A DNA stretch of 64,000 nt, taken from Albifimbria verrucaria. Taxonomy: Eukaryota; Ascomycota; Sordariomycetes; Hypocreales; Stachybotryaceae. The DNA lies in contig JAHREC010000013.1 of assembly GCA_020081605.1 (NCBI GenBank), positions 1,488,001 through 1,552,000 of the forward strand, in the 5' to 3' direction. The notes beneath the pieces were generated by a model. It did no database searches. It saw only the letters and a program-made list of their open reading frames with translations, and was not told the DNA's origin. Position 1 is the first letter of the stretch, and each line of letters opens with the position of its first letter. Positions 1-10,675 of the stretch are shown here, piece after piece. The position numbers were made by a program, and so were the translations under genes.

Positions 1-474
1 CCTAATCAAGCCCTGCGACAGACCGAGAGTCTTTATACTTTACTTCCGCAACCTTGTTATCCGAAACCAGGAACTGCTAGTAGAAAGACCGTGATTCACG
101 CGACCTCGGCCCAGGCCTCAACCACTACACAGCCAACGCTGCAACATCTCCATCTCCTCACACTCTCCCCTAACAAAGCTCACAATCACGGAGGCACTAC
201 AAGGATATGGTCTCATATCACAGACCATCTCCTATAAATTCGTTGTTCTTTCGGCATCGAGACTCATCCTTCGAATATGTCTGTATGTGCTCTGCCTGAT
301 ACCTTGTCGGCCTGAACGTTCCAGAGCGGCAGCCTTGGCCAAGATTGGAAACAACGATGACCGTACCTTCCTCAAGTCATACATCACCTTACTTGTCTCA
401 ACTTTCCTGACCGACTTTTATCATTTTCACCACTTTGCAAGCTTCTATTACCTGATCTAGGCTCAACCTCAGCT
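1..474. other. upstream region of the first gene
   Basis: No gene is visible. The stretch lies directly before the first start codon and is likely promoter and 5' leader. It has no long open frame and no strong repeat. Confidence 0.5.
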
Positions 475-2375
475 ATGGCTTCTACTTGTCCGCCCCAACA
501 CACCCCAGGTGTTTCCACGCCATCTACCCTCCAAGAGGAGACGCCCTCCAGCCAAGATGCTCTCTCCAGCACCACGATACACGAAGAAGATAGCCAATTC
601 ACTGAACAAGATCCCTCGACCCCAGAGCAATATGGCCTAGAGATCAGGGATTTTCCAGCCGCCCGCACCACCCCACCGGTGTTTTCTAAACACACAACTT
701 GGACAGCCACTACGTTCGCCATGGCCAAGTGCGACTGCTGTGAGCTCCAGCGCCGACTCATGATCCAATGTTGCAATAAATGCAGCTTCTCTATCTGCCG
801 CGATTGCTACAACGAAAGGAAGCTTCAGGCCAACAAGCTTCATGAGATGGATCACACTGTTAAGTGGGAAGTCGACGGGGACCAGAAATCAAAGGCCTAC
901 ATGAAGACGAAATCCTCTCGAGCTACACGCAGTAACCCCGAGGTAGAGGCGGAAGAGGTCGGATAGCCAAGTCTCGGGCACCTAGGGGTCGTGGACGGGG
1001 AAGGGTCGTGGTGGTTCACGGCTTCGACATGTTTCGCTGGTTGAAGGCTCATCACCCGAGTCAACTGTCGACAGTCCTATGTCAGACATCGGTCTGACAA
1101 GCGATAACTTCGAGGAGGATGAGTCGGCCACCCCAATCGAGAAAGACTCACATGCCACTTACTCAGGGACTGGCCAAGATTGTCATGTCCGTATCAGAGA
1201 CGAGGATGAGGATCTCACAAACAACTACGATGATAGATATGCTGCAGCCATCCTGGCTGGGCTGCCTCACGCAACCACTCCTACCTATCAGATTCCACAA
1301 GCCCCGCCGCCTACCGTTCTCCGTTACAATGGCCTCCAGTATGGTCTCCTGGACCACAACGGCCACTTTATTTCGACACCTCATCCTCGATTGCCTTGGT
1401 CTAGATCAATAGGGCCGCCGCCAAGAAGTGAGGCTCCTGGTACTTTGAGTTCTACCCCGAGAATTAGAAGATTCCAGGCTCAGCATGGCTCGAATCAAGA
1501 AGCTGGGCAAACAAACTGCCATCCCTCTCACTCCCTCAGCCCCAGCACATGATGGAAGCAACTACTATTTCCCCGACACAACAGAAACGTATACAGATAA
1601 CACTGATGTGGAAACAGACAATTACTTCAAGAGCTTATCGGACCCTGAAGAATATGGAAAGACCAACAGAAAATCACCAGGTCGCCGTGCACCTGTAATT
1701 CGGCCGAGCCCACAACGCTTCAACCCCTATTCGCGGCCTCAACCACATAGCCGTTCTACAAGAGCTCCTCAAACTGATAAACAGCCCATTACGGTTTCAT
1801 CTAATGCCAAGGTTGTATTACCAGACAGCAACCCCAACACAACAGGACAGTGGGAGTATGACAGTAAAGACAAGCATGATGCCACAGAAAGCCACAATAT
1901 CATGAAGAGACCATCTTTAAGTAACCCAGTTCTTGAACATCATGGAACACAAGAATCCGCCCTGACCAGCACGGGGTCAACGGGCCAGAATGAACAAGAA
2001 CTCATGAATAGAAAATCCTCACTTACACCCCAACAGCCAATACGGCACCCTGTTAATATCCAAGAGCTAAGTCGTAATCTCCAGCTTGCCGCCCAAGGAG
2101 CACATGAAGCGTATCCAGAGATATCTCTTGACCAATGCCTATGTGACGAGGTCGCTTGGTCCTGGAATAACGGCACCATCCACAGCATCGCTGCGTCCAC
2201 ACAAGACCACAGCACAGAGCCTTCTCTTGCTGCGTTCAACGTCGCACTTGCTGCTACCTACTACGCCTGTACAAATCTCCGTCTTGACGAACAAAATTTA
2301 GCGCGGGACTGGTTGTATGCGCTGGAGCAAAGTCTGAAGAAAGAAGACAATGAGACGGTAGGACAAACTGCCTGA
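475..2375 (+). CDS. ZZ-like zinc finger / RGG-rich protein, unknown function
   Basis: I do not recognise a named family. The N-terminal part (about residues 80-140) has a cysteine-rich module: CDCC, then CCNKC, then CRDC, then HEMDH. This CxxC/CxxC/CxxC/HxxxH order resembles a short ZZ-type zinc finger, which usually binds proteins or histone tails. It is followed by a basic Arg-Gly-rich stretch, a short aromatic patch (WYFEFYP) and a long polar, Ser/Pro/Thr-rich disordered tail with an alanine-rich helical end. The gene is read in several frames that join cleanly if one base is restored at each of C936-939, G997-1000, near G1430 and C1455-1458, so I treat it as one intact gene and not as three ORFs. 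Nuclear or RNA-associated location is only inferred from the RGG and zinc-finger parts. The start at 475 is the first ATG of the open frame. Convergent with eIF3d downstream. Confidence 0.6.
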
Positions 2376-2773
2376 TGCATTTTTGTTACACGAGTCTGGC
2401 AGACTTTAGACGAGGGTAAGCCACTTTGCGAGTCTTTGAAATGCTGGGCAATTGGGAAACTTGTTGGGATGAGCATACTTGATACACGGTTACTTGTGAT
2501 TGGACAATGGAGGTTGCGTAGCTTGGATGGAATTGATGAGGCATTCGAATGTCTCCGTGCGTTAGGAACTTATGTTAGAGTCACTTGAGGTCATCTCAAC
2601 GTTCAGCTGAATGCAACAACAAATCATTCCTATACATAAACCTGACATGATGTGACATGATACTCGACGTTCACTCTTCCGTATCATTATATCATCGAAG
2701 CTGGTAAAGTGTCTACAAAAAGGTCATGATCCACTACATCTATCTTGCTCCTTTTTTTCGCCGTTCCACCCGT
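2376..2773. other. convergent intergenic gap
   Basis: About 400 bases between two genes that end towards each other. It should hold the two 3' UTRs. No open frame or repeat stands out. Confidence 0.5.
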
Positions 2774-4661
2774 CTACTCGTTAGCCTCATCCTGCTCTTG
2801 GATGGGCTCATCGTCCTGCTCGTCGTCGTCCTCGAAGCTGCCGGCGGGCACGCCGTACAGGCGGAGGATGGACTTGTTGGGGTCCTTGACGAGGACGTAC
2901 TTGCCCTCCTCGCGGTTGAGGATCATGTCGGCGATTGTTCGCACGATACCCCAACCGTTGGAGAGGGACAGGTTCATCTGGTTGGCGAAGTCGCGAGGCT
3001 TCCAGCCAATGACGCCCAGAATGACGTGCTTATCGTTAGAGCGGGGTTCACACGGGAGACGAAACTAGAAAGGCCAAGTTAGTCAATCTGGGAACGAGGA
3101 AACGATTATCAGTGGACGTGTACGCACCCAAGCTTCATGACGTCGGACTTGGACAGAATGCTCTGCACCGTCCAGCGGGCCAGCTTGCAGCTGTTGTTCT
3201 TCATCTCGGTGGCCACGACGGCACCACGCTGGGTGACCAGCTTGCTGCGCCAGTCCAGAGCACCGCCGCTTCCTGGGCCTTGCTGTCGAACTCGTTGAGG
3301 GCCTTGATGGTCATGAGCTGATCATCACCGCTGATGGCGTTCTTCTGAACGGCATCGATCTCGGTACGCACGATGAGGTAGACGGGCTCCTCGTCGTTGG
3401 TAGAAAGATCGAATCTTCGGTACTTGTAGGCCTTGCTGGCGGGGATCGGTGTCCTCCGAGGCGTTGTAGAAGGGGTTGGCGTTGGCCATGGTGACCTGGG
3501 CAGACTGGCTCTCGTTAACAACCTGGTTGGCGAAGTTGTGGTTGATGTAGGTGGCCTCCTCGGCAAGTGCAGCGGGTTGGTTGATAGTGTCCTTGCCACC
3601 GTCAGCGGCATCGAGAGGAGCATCAGCGGCATTTTCGTTGACGGTGACCATGTCGAGGGTGGCGTTGTCACGCTTGTCAAGGAAGATCTTGTTGCCCTGG
3701 CGGACGATGACAATGTCCCAGGGGTAGACCGAGCGGGTAGAGCACATGAGCATGGAGAGAATGCTGTCCGTGGCGAAGATGGTGGCCTCGTCCTTCTCGG
3801 CGTACTCCTGGATGATGGGGTCCGAAGAGGTGGTGACGTTGTAGGCAGCACGGTCAATGGCCTGGAGCTTCTTCTCGGCACCCTTGACAGGAGGCTTGTC
3901 GTAGGAGCGGTCGTAGTAGTACAGGAAGCCGTAGTCGTCGAGGTCCTCACCCTCGTCAGCGTCCAAGTTCAGCTTGGCCAGACGGTTGAAGTCAATCTCC
4001 TCGACCAGGTTCCAGTCAGCCTTGATGTTGATGCTGGCATCGCGGTTGCGAGTAGGCTTGTCATAGTCCTTCCAGCCGAAGCGACGGCCGCGACCAGCAG
4101 CGTTGCCGCGGCCACGGTCGTAGCCACCGTAGCCCTGGCGGGAACCGGGGCCGGTACGTTGCAGCGCGCCTCCACGACCACCACGGGCATCGCCCCGTCC
4201 ACCACGCTGGCCACGGCCACGGGTGAAGACGGCACCACGGCCGTATCTCGACTTGGTGGTATCTCGGGTGTTGCTGACGACGGAGAAGGATGACTCGTCC
4301 TCGGCAACGGGGCGTTGAAGGTGATGGCGTGGCTGGCGCCGTAGACTTGTTGATCTGGTAGAAGAGTACATGTTAGACTGGATGGAGCCTAAGACAGATA
4401 TGGCTTCCGGGGTATAAAGCCAAACAAGAGGAAAAAAGAAAACTGCCTACCTCTGTAGTTACGGTTGTACTGCGTACGTCCTCCACGCTCGCGATCCTTG
4501 CCCTCTGCGGTCCAGTCGGCCATACGGCCCAGCTTATCACCCTTGGAGAAGGGCGCATAGGGCACACCGTCAAGGGTGGTCTCGGTAGTAACTGCGGGGC
4601 CCCAGCCGTCGCCGGGAGGGCAGGCCTCGCAGACCTGGATGTAGTCGAGCGAGTCGGCCAT
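2774..4661 (-). CDS. eIF3d: translation initiation factor eIF3 subunit D
   Basis: Subunit d of the cytoplasmic eIF3 complex, which brings mRNA to the 40S ribosome; in animals eIF3d also binds some mRNA caps. The N-terminus starts [22 protein letters not shown]. An intron (donor GTAGGC near 4451, acceptor near 4354) precedes a segment containing [15 protein letters not shown]. Then follow an RG/RGG-rich basic region (RNA binding) and the long conserved core with [22 protein letters not shown] and [11 protein letters not shown] second intron lies at about 3065-3127 and joins MKLG to FVSRVNP. The C-terminus is acidic, as in the family. Apparent frameshifts near 4310, 3450 and 3270 each lie in a C or G run and are repaired by adding one base (two at 3450); the conserved protein continues across each, so I regard them as sequence errors. 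The length, about 570 residues, fits the family. Confidence 0.95.
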
Positions 4662-5312
4662 TTTCGCGGTGATGTTGGGATGTCTGGGTTGTAGCGAGGA
4701 GGCAGAGGCCTAGGCTGTGCAGCTGCTCCAGACAGAAATTTGGATTCCACGTCGAATTTGTGGTGGGGGTGGGGCAAGCGCATTTCTACCGAAAATCATG
4801 AGAGGAGGTACAGAGTACATTGTGCTGCCAGCCAATAATTCCAAGCCCCGCGTCTGCCAGCTGGCGCCAGCTGGCAGGCCGTCCACATCCACCCACTATA
4901 TCTCGTCTTCATATCAATACCATCTCCATATACCACCTTGAATTCACCTGTCACGGTGACAACGGAGCATAAGTTCGGTGTTTTTGAGAATACAGTCGTG
5001 ATCCTGCCTCTATACAATTTGAATAAATCATGTTCGTCTGCCTGAGAAACCTGGTCGACCAACTTCTGCTGTTAATGCCATCGCCTGTAAAATACTTAGG
5101 CAATATAAATCTCCTCATCAGGCAGTGGACCAGATAAATCTTCAAATCGTTGAATGTGAGTCTATTCATGTGCTTTAGAATTCTCATTAGGAGCCATGAT
5201 TTAGACTATCCGAACTCCCTGGCTTCATCGCCCCCGAAATATTACTCCTATTGGTATCACATATCCCATCCTACGCCTAATTCTGGGTGTCAAGTTACCA
5301 CATCATCCATCA
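4662..5312. promoter_or_regulatory. eIF3d upstream region
   Basis: Lies between the eIF3d start codon and the 3' end of the bZIP gene, which is transcribed the same way. It should contain the eIF3d promoter and the bZIP 3' UTR. A CCAAT pentamer is visible near 4832 and a perfect 24-bp palindrome at 4854-4877. No gene is seen. Confidence 0.5.
4854..4877. repeat. perfect 24-bp palindrome
   Basis: The 12-base arm CTGCCAGCTGGC is followed directly by its exact reverse complement with no spacer. It lies about 190 bases before the eIF3d start codon, beside a CCAAT box. It could be a double site for a dimeric factor or a cruciform-forming element; function is inferred only from position. Confidence 0.8.
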
Positions 5313-6737
5313 TTAACCCTGGGCAGAGAGAACGCCCTCGACGGCGTCGCGGACCTCAAATTCTTCCATCACGGCTCCAAATCTAACGCGAAAGGGTTAG
5401 CCAACAGAAACTTGGTATGCTCCCACCCGCCTACTTACCCGTAACATCTCACTTTACGACCCAGTTCCTCAGCAATTCTGAGAAGGTCGGCCTGTTGGAG
5501 ATCGTAAAACCTCTCATGCCCTAGGATCATGCTCCAGGCCATGACAGGGGTTATTTCGCCGTCGAGGTTGAGCCTCTTGCTCAAATCCATTAGAATGGAC
5601 AGATTAGCCTTGCTGAGCTCCCAGGTTTGCTGCGGGACTGGCCCGTCGTCATGGACGACTTGCGTATGACCGAACGGAATCTCCGGCGTCAGCTTGTCGA
5701 ATGGCTGAGGAGGACAGGTCGCCATGAGCGCGTGACCGCATGGCTCGCCGCCTTCGTTGGCAGCTCTGTCTAACAGGAACGGCATGTGTGCCATGCATGG
5801 CTTCTCGAGACTACACGAACCCTCGATCAAATCGCAATTGTTAGCCAAGCCCGACCATCTCATGCATCGTTCTGCAATCGGATTCCCTCGCGGGGTGCAG
5901 TGTGTTGACTTCACTGCTGGGGAGGTGAAAGATAAGCCTTCGAGGAGGAGTGATCGTACGTTAAAACGAAGTCAATGCCGGCTTGCTCGGCATCCACACC
6001 TGCCCGATCCGCCGCCTGCTGTGCTGCCCGCTGAGCCGCCAGTGTAGCACTGCATGGCTGAAATCGAGTCATGGGCCGCCGCTCTGATGAATGGGTGGGG
6101 ACGCAATGGAAGGGGCCGTCGATTGCGAGGTCAGCCCTGGCGTGAGGGGTTACTGGGCGCAGAGCCTTGGCTGTAGCCAGAAACACTGCCAGCACCACTG
6201 AGGTGACCTGCCGCATCGTCCGTAATCGACGGTCCCGGGAAGGGGATTCCGTGATGCCTTAAGGCTTCCCGAAGCTGCCTGTTCTCGTGGGCCAGGTGAT
6301 CCTGGGATTGGGAAACTGTTGTGTAGACTTCCTTGAGTCTGAGGACCTCGTCTTCTAAAGCCTTGATATACAGTTCTTTCCGTTCCCGGTGCGTTCTAGG
6401 ACCCCGGCCAGGGTCGGGTTAGTAGGTGTCGATGCTAAGAAAATAGATGGCCTACCGCTGCGCCTGTCGGTTGAGCTCCTGCCTGCGTGTTAGGGCGGGC
6501 TTGCTATCTGGCTTGGGGCCACGCCTTTTGGGAGGATTGCCATCTGATGCGAGACGTCAGCGCTGAACAGGGCCACCGCTTGGTGAGAGCGGGTGCGACC
6601 ACAGGCTTACCGCGAGCAGTGGTCCTCTTATCCGCCAACGACTTGAGAACATCGAGACTCAGAGGTGACTGCTCCTTGTCTGGATCAGTCGCGTCAGGCG
6701 AGGCAGACGAGCACTTGGAGAAGGCCTTTCCCGACAT
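5313..6737 (-). CDS. bZIP transcription factor
   Basis: Nuclear DNA-binding regulator. Exon 1 starts MSGKAFSKCSS and is spliced to an exon with KRRGPKPDSKPALTRRQELN. The basic region NRQAQR is interrupted by a short intron (GTAGGC...CCTAG) and continues THRERKELYIKALEDEVLRL, followed by leucine-zipper-like heptads. A Ser/Gly-rich middle part follows, then GIDFVLT, spliced (donor GTACGATC, acceptor near 5807) to LEKPCMAHM, a Cys-containing conserved segment, and a C-terminal block with LDGEITPVMAW. The last intron, 5383-5438, joins RCYG to FGAVMEEFEVRDAVEG before the stop at 5313. This C-terminal block is typical of a Pezizomycotina bZIP family that I cannot tie to a named gene. The middle part changes frame at least twice between 6060 and 6170, again near C/G runs. 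Confidence 0.85.
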
Positions 6738-7517
6738 GGAATCGGCCGAGGTTGTGCGTCGGGTTGAGAAAAGGTGAGGACAATTGGGTGAGGTGAGTCG
6801 TTTGGCGTGTAAACGTGTCTAGGCTCCTTGCTGTGTTAGATATATGCCCGCTTCCTCCCAGAGCACCACCGAAGACCGCCAATTGGCGAGGGACGAGTCA
6901 AGCGATGGGTTCGAGATCGGGAGAGGCCCACCTTGTTGAGGGTTCTACTGTACGAATGCGTCCAAGGTGCTACGGATGGATGTCGTGAATGGCCAAAGCT
7001 TCAGTATAGAGACGAGCCCCGCTGATGGACGCCGTGGCTGTGCGACAATGGCGACACGCTAAGCAGAGGCCGGGACAGGCGGATGCTCGCAAAAAAGGCG
7101 AAGAAGATGGCAAGAGGTGAAGGCGGAGAGGAGCAGGTATGACGGATGAATGGATGAATGGGATGGGACGGGATGAATTAGTCTGCAGAATCACGGGTAA
7201 CAGCAGCAATCAGGGAAAATGGCGGGGTCAAGTTAAGCAGAGCAGAGCAGGAGCCCACGCAATAAATAAATAGACTCCAAGGTAGGCAGGCAGTCAAGAC
7301 GAGACAAGAAAGAGGCAAGGAGCTTAAAGGTTAGAGCTGACAGCACAAGCCACGACCACGGTGCGTGTGCGTGCGGCGCCAGTGACAAGGGAATGGATGA
7401 CAATTAACCTGCGAAAAAACCAACAGCAGCGTGCAAAGTCTCTCTTTTTCAACTGGGGCCCCCACACCGTCCGATGACCAACATAAGCCCAAAGAGAGAG
7501 AGTGTGTATGCGAGACA

Positions 7518-7580
7518 AAGCGAAGCAGAGCAGAGCAGAGCATAGCATAGCATAGTATAGCATAGCAAAGCAAAGCACAA
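7518..7580. repeat. degenerate AGCAN pentanucleotide repeat
   Basis: Runs of the 5-base unit AGCAG, then AGCAT, then AGCAA follow one another in phase. A smaller AGCAG cluster lies near 7235-7250. It looks like a short satellite that changes unit type along its length. It creates spurious Leu/Cys/Ala-rich open frames on the minus strand. Confidence 0.85.
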
Positions 7581-7599
7581 CAAGATCGAGTGCGCAGAA

Positions 7600-7645
7600 G
7601 CCCTCCTTTTCTTTTCTTTTTTTTCTTTTTCCCTTCCCCTTGCTG
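7600..7645 (+). repeat. pyrimidine tract
   Basis: An almost pure C/T stretch. Such tracts are common in promoters of filamentous fungi, but the nearest plus-strand start codon is 3 kb away, so a role is unproven. Confidence 0.7.
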
Positions 7646-10600
7646 GTGGCTGCGTTGCGTTGCCGCCCCTATCCCCGCAGTGGTGTTCTTGCTGTGCAGT
7701 GTTATCGACGTGCGGTCGTGGACCATTGGCTACTCGTGCCTGGCATGTCCAGGCAGTGGCTTGATAGCGCTGCATCATGTCCACGACCCTTTAGCTCACA
7801 CGGCCCAAAAGGGCTCATGCGACCATCGTTCAGTAGAGCCTCTTAGGCTTCCGATGATCCTGTGTCATCGACAAATCCGCATCATATGGACGGACGCCTT
7901 TCACGCATGTCGTCATGGAATTCCGCGCTGACCCATTTGTTCGTCGTACTGAGCCACCATTTTAGCGCTGTTCAGTAGGCTGGAGCGGAGCGGACGGAAA
8001 AGGAACGACAAGGGAACTATCACATCCAGGGCCCTTCCAGGCCTGAATATGCGACACATTCTGGCGACGTTACCGGCACGGCAGAACAGCTCGATCCCCA
8101 CGCGCCCACCCACAGCCCAGCCCGCACGGCCAGGACCCTTTGCCGCACCCTTTCCGAATCTTCGCCTTGTACATCCATCGAGATCAGAAAACTTCACCTC
8201 ACGGGTGGAAGCCGATCCATGGCCGGGTCATTTTCCGGCCGCTGGAGGCCATCGTATCAACTTGTCACGTAGGCCAGGGACTTCCGTCTACCTTGCCCTG
8301 GAAGCGTACAGGCTTCCATCCTTGCTAGTAATGGAAGTTCCGCGGAGTCTTTTCCTACAGGCACGCTGGGTGGATTTCATGCCTGTAATAAGCCTCAGTT
8401 GGGAAGCATTTATTAGTCCAGGCCTAAATACAACCCTCTCGTACCTTGCCCTCGCAGCCTGTCCTGTCCCAGCACAAAGCGTGCTAGAGCGTGAGACTGG
8501 GGGCCCGACTTGGAGAAGTTACTCGTTGCGTATTCCTTGAACAAATGCCGTGCCGATGAACATGGTCGAGGCGGTAGCCGCCAATGCCGCTCTCCGGTAA
8601 TCTAGAATTTGACTGGTGTGGCACGCCTAAGATTGGTTGTACCGGCCGCTTCAGCGAGTGGCCCTTGTTTCATCACCTTACAAGATAAAAGCCACCATGT
8701 GGTGCAGACGATCGACATGTTCTGAGCGGTCTCTGGGCCGCCGCTTGCATTCGAGACCTGAATCTGTTGATCTGATGCTTGAGACCCTTGACACACAGTG
8801 CATGCCATCTTCAGTATGTCGAGCATTGAAATGCTGTTGATGTTCCTATGTCAGGGCAACCGGCACTGAGAGAGGGCTCTGTGGTGCCCAGTCCCATATG
8901 CTTCCTCTCTCGATACGAACAAGACAAAAGCACCAGACCTTCTCTACGATCTGGTTCGTTTCCTTCATCTTTGCTGCACTCTACACGATGGTACTCAGAT
9001 GCAAAAAGGGCGGTGGGTACGAAGTAGTAAGCAGGCCCATTGTGGAAAGGCAGTGAAGAGTAAGTAGTAGGAGTCTAGACGTTGTGGGTCGGATGAGCTG
9101 GCACGGTGCTCGATGACTGCAGTCAGACATGCGCTTGTGCGATTGGCCGCCACGATACGGCGTGGAATGATCCGCAACGGAAGGCCAGGACGCTAGGCAA
9201 CGTAGTCGAGTGGTTGAAGAGTATCGTCAATGCGAGACGACTGCCATGCTGCCAGAAGCTCGCGTCTAATGAGCCCAATGCGGAGCACGGCGATGCTGTT
9301 CATGGAGCCAAGGACTGCGTCATGGTCCCTACTTACCTAGATACCTATCTACGATGTTCTCTCATTATTAAGCAGGACTTCAGCAACATGACCTTTGCGC
9401 GACAAAAAGGCATTTGTCTCACCCGCCATGTTCATAGTAAGCGAGGGGTCTTGGGCGGGAGAGTGGAGCTGGTTTGAGTAAGTTGCATGGGAAACAGAGC
9501 GAAACATGCGCTCGCCGGCCCTGACTGGGAATTTATTGCATCGTCGTATCTCCGAGAGACCGTTGAGATGCTCCGAAGAGTTTGAGAGGCAGAGTAAGGA
9601 AGAGGCGAGGCAAAGATGTCGATCCGATGCTGGGCTTTTACTGTCCTTGCTGTAACTTTATTTCCCCAAAACTCATTGGGCACGCCCTGCTCTGGCCGAG
9701 CGAGTCCTTGCCCGGACGTGGTGGGACCTTCAATGCTCGAGATAACCAAAGCATGGATGGTTTCATCAGGACAGTCTGAGGTTGCAGTGCTTGTATTGAT
9801 GGTACGATGAGTTGGATGTTAACACCCCATTTATCCCCGTCCGAGCAAGGCAGTCGATATAGGCACGAATTGGCAGGCCTAAGGAAGGAGGGAGGAAGCC
9901 TGGTAAGAAAAGCGCAGCTCTGCCAGGCGTGTTTACATGCTGTAAGGAAAATGGGGCGCCCGTATCCCCGCGAGACATGCTGCGACGATTGATAAAGAAG
10001 GAGGTGCAAATGCCATACCAGAGAAAGTAGTCACAGTCAGTCTCAAGGTGAGTGAGGCGCAAGGTGGTAAATCGTTGCGCCGACGCATGACCAGTCAATT
10101 GCCGTGTCCAAATCCTTTAGAGGTGCTAGCAGGGGAAACGCAGCCCTGCCATTGGTTCCTACCGCCGTTTTCCCGCTTAATGACCACTGTGAGGAAACGC
10201 GAACTCTCAACCATCGTGAGGCAAGCAGCTCTCTGCCCTGAACTCGCCCTCGCTAACCCTCGAGTCTGCTGCCGTCATTGCTGCTGTTGTCCGAAGCATA
10301 GCCCGAGTTTGCGAGCCTGCCCTCACTGCCCGCCGTCCCGGGACGCCCGATCGAGCGGTGTTCCCCGCCCGTGGACGAGCCTCTGCGCTTCCTCCACTCG
10401 CTCGAGCACCCAATCCAAACCTCATGCGTTCTCCCTCACGATCCGGCTTCGACGCTCTTCAACTTCAGCGGGTACCAGTACAAAGGCCCTCGCCAGTCAT
10501 GTCTCCAAGTCTTCTCGGGTTCTAGTTCTGGCGGCCTTGCCCAGAGCCTCCGAGTCTATTCAGACACAGTATTCTACCTGCTTTCCTGTTAACACCAGTC

Positions 10601-10675
10601 GAACTCTACCCACCGATTCTACGACGACGCGGTACAGACGATTTCGCAATAACGGTGTGACTTTTTCTCGCCGAC

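Larger units (their letters stand above)
6738..10675. other. long intergenic region before RIM15
   Basis: About 3.9 kb between the divergent bZIP and RIM15 genes. Short open frames exist but none looks like a conserved protein. It holds a pentanucleotide repeat (7518-7580), a pyrimidine tract (about 7600-7645) and presumably a long RIM15 promoter and 5' leader. An upstream part of RIM15 coding sequence in the last 300 bases cannot be excluded. Confidence 0.5.

Noticed and set aside
475..2375. Three separate small genes in different frames
   Set aside because: Adding one base at four sites gives one continuous protein with a coherent RGG stretch; the same type of gap occurs in well-known genes in the window.
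3433..4293. 286-residue plus-strand open frame with Val/Gly-rich protein
   Set aside because: It is the shadow of the eIF3d coding strand.
7324..7784. Cys/Leu/Ala-rich small proteins on the minus strand
   Set aside because: They are translations of the AGCAN repeat and the adjoining purine tract.
8049..8540. 163-residue plus-strand open frame
   Set aside because: No recognisable motif, a composition typical of chance frames in GC-rich DNA, and overlapping frames of similar quality on the other strand.
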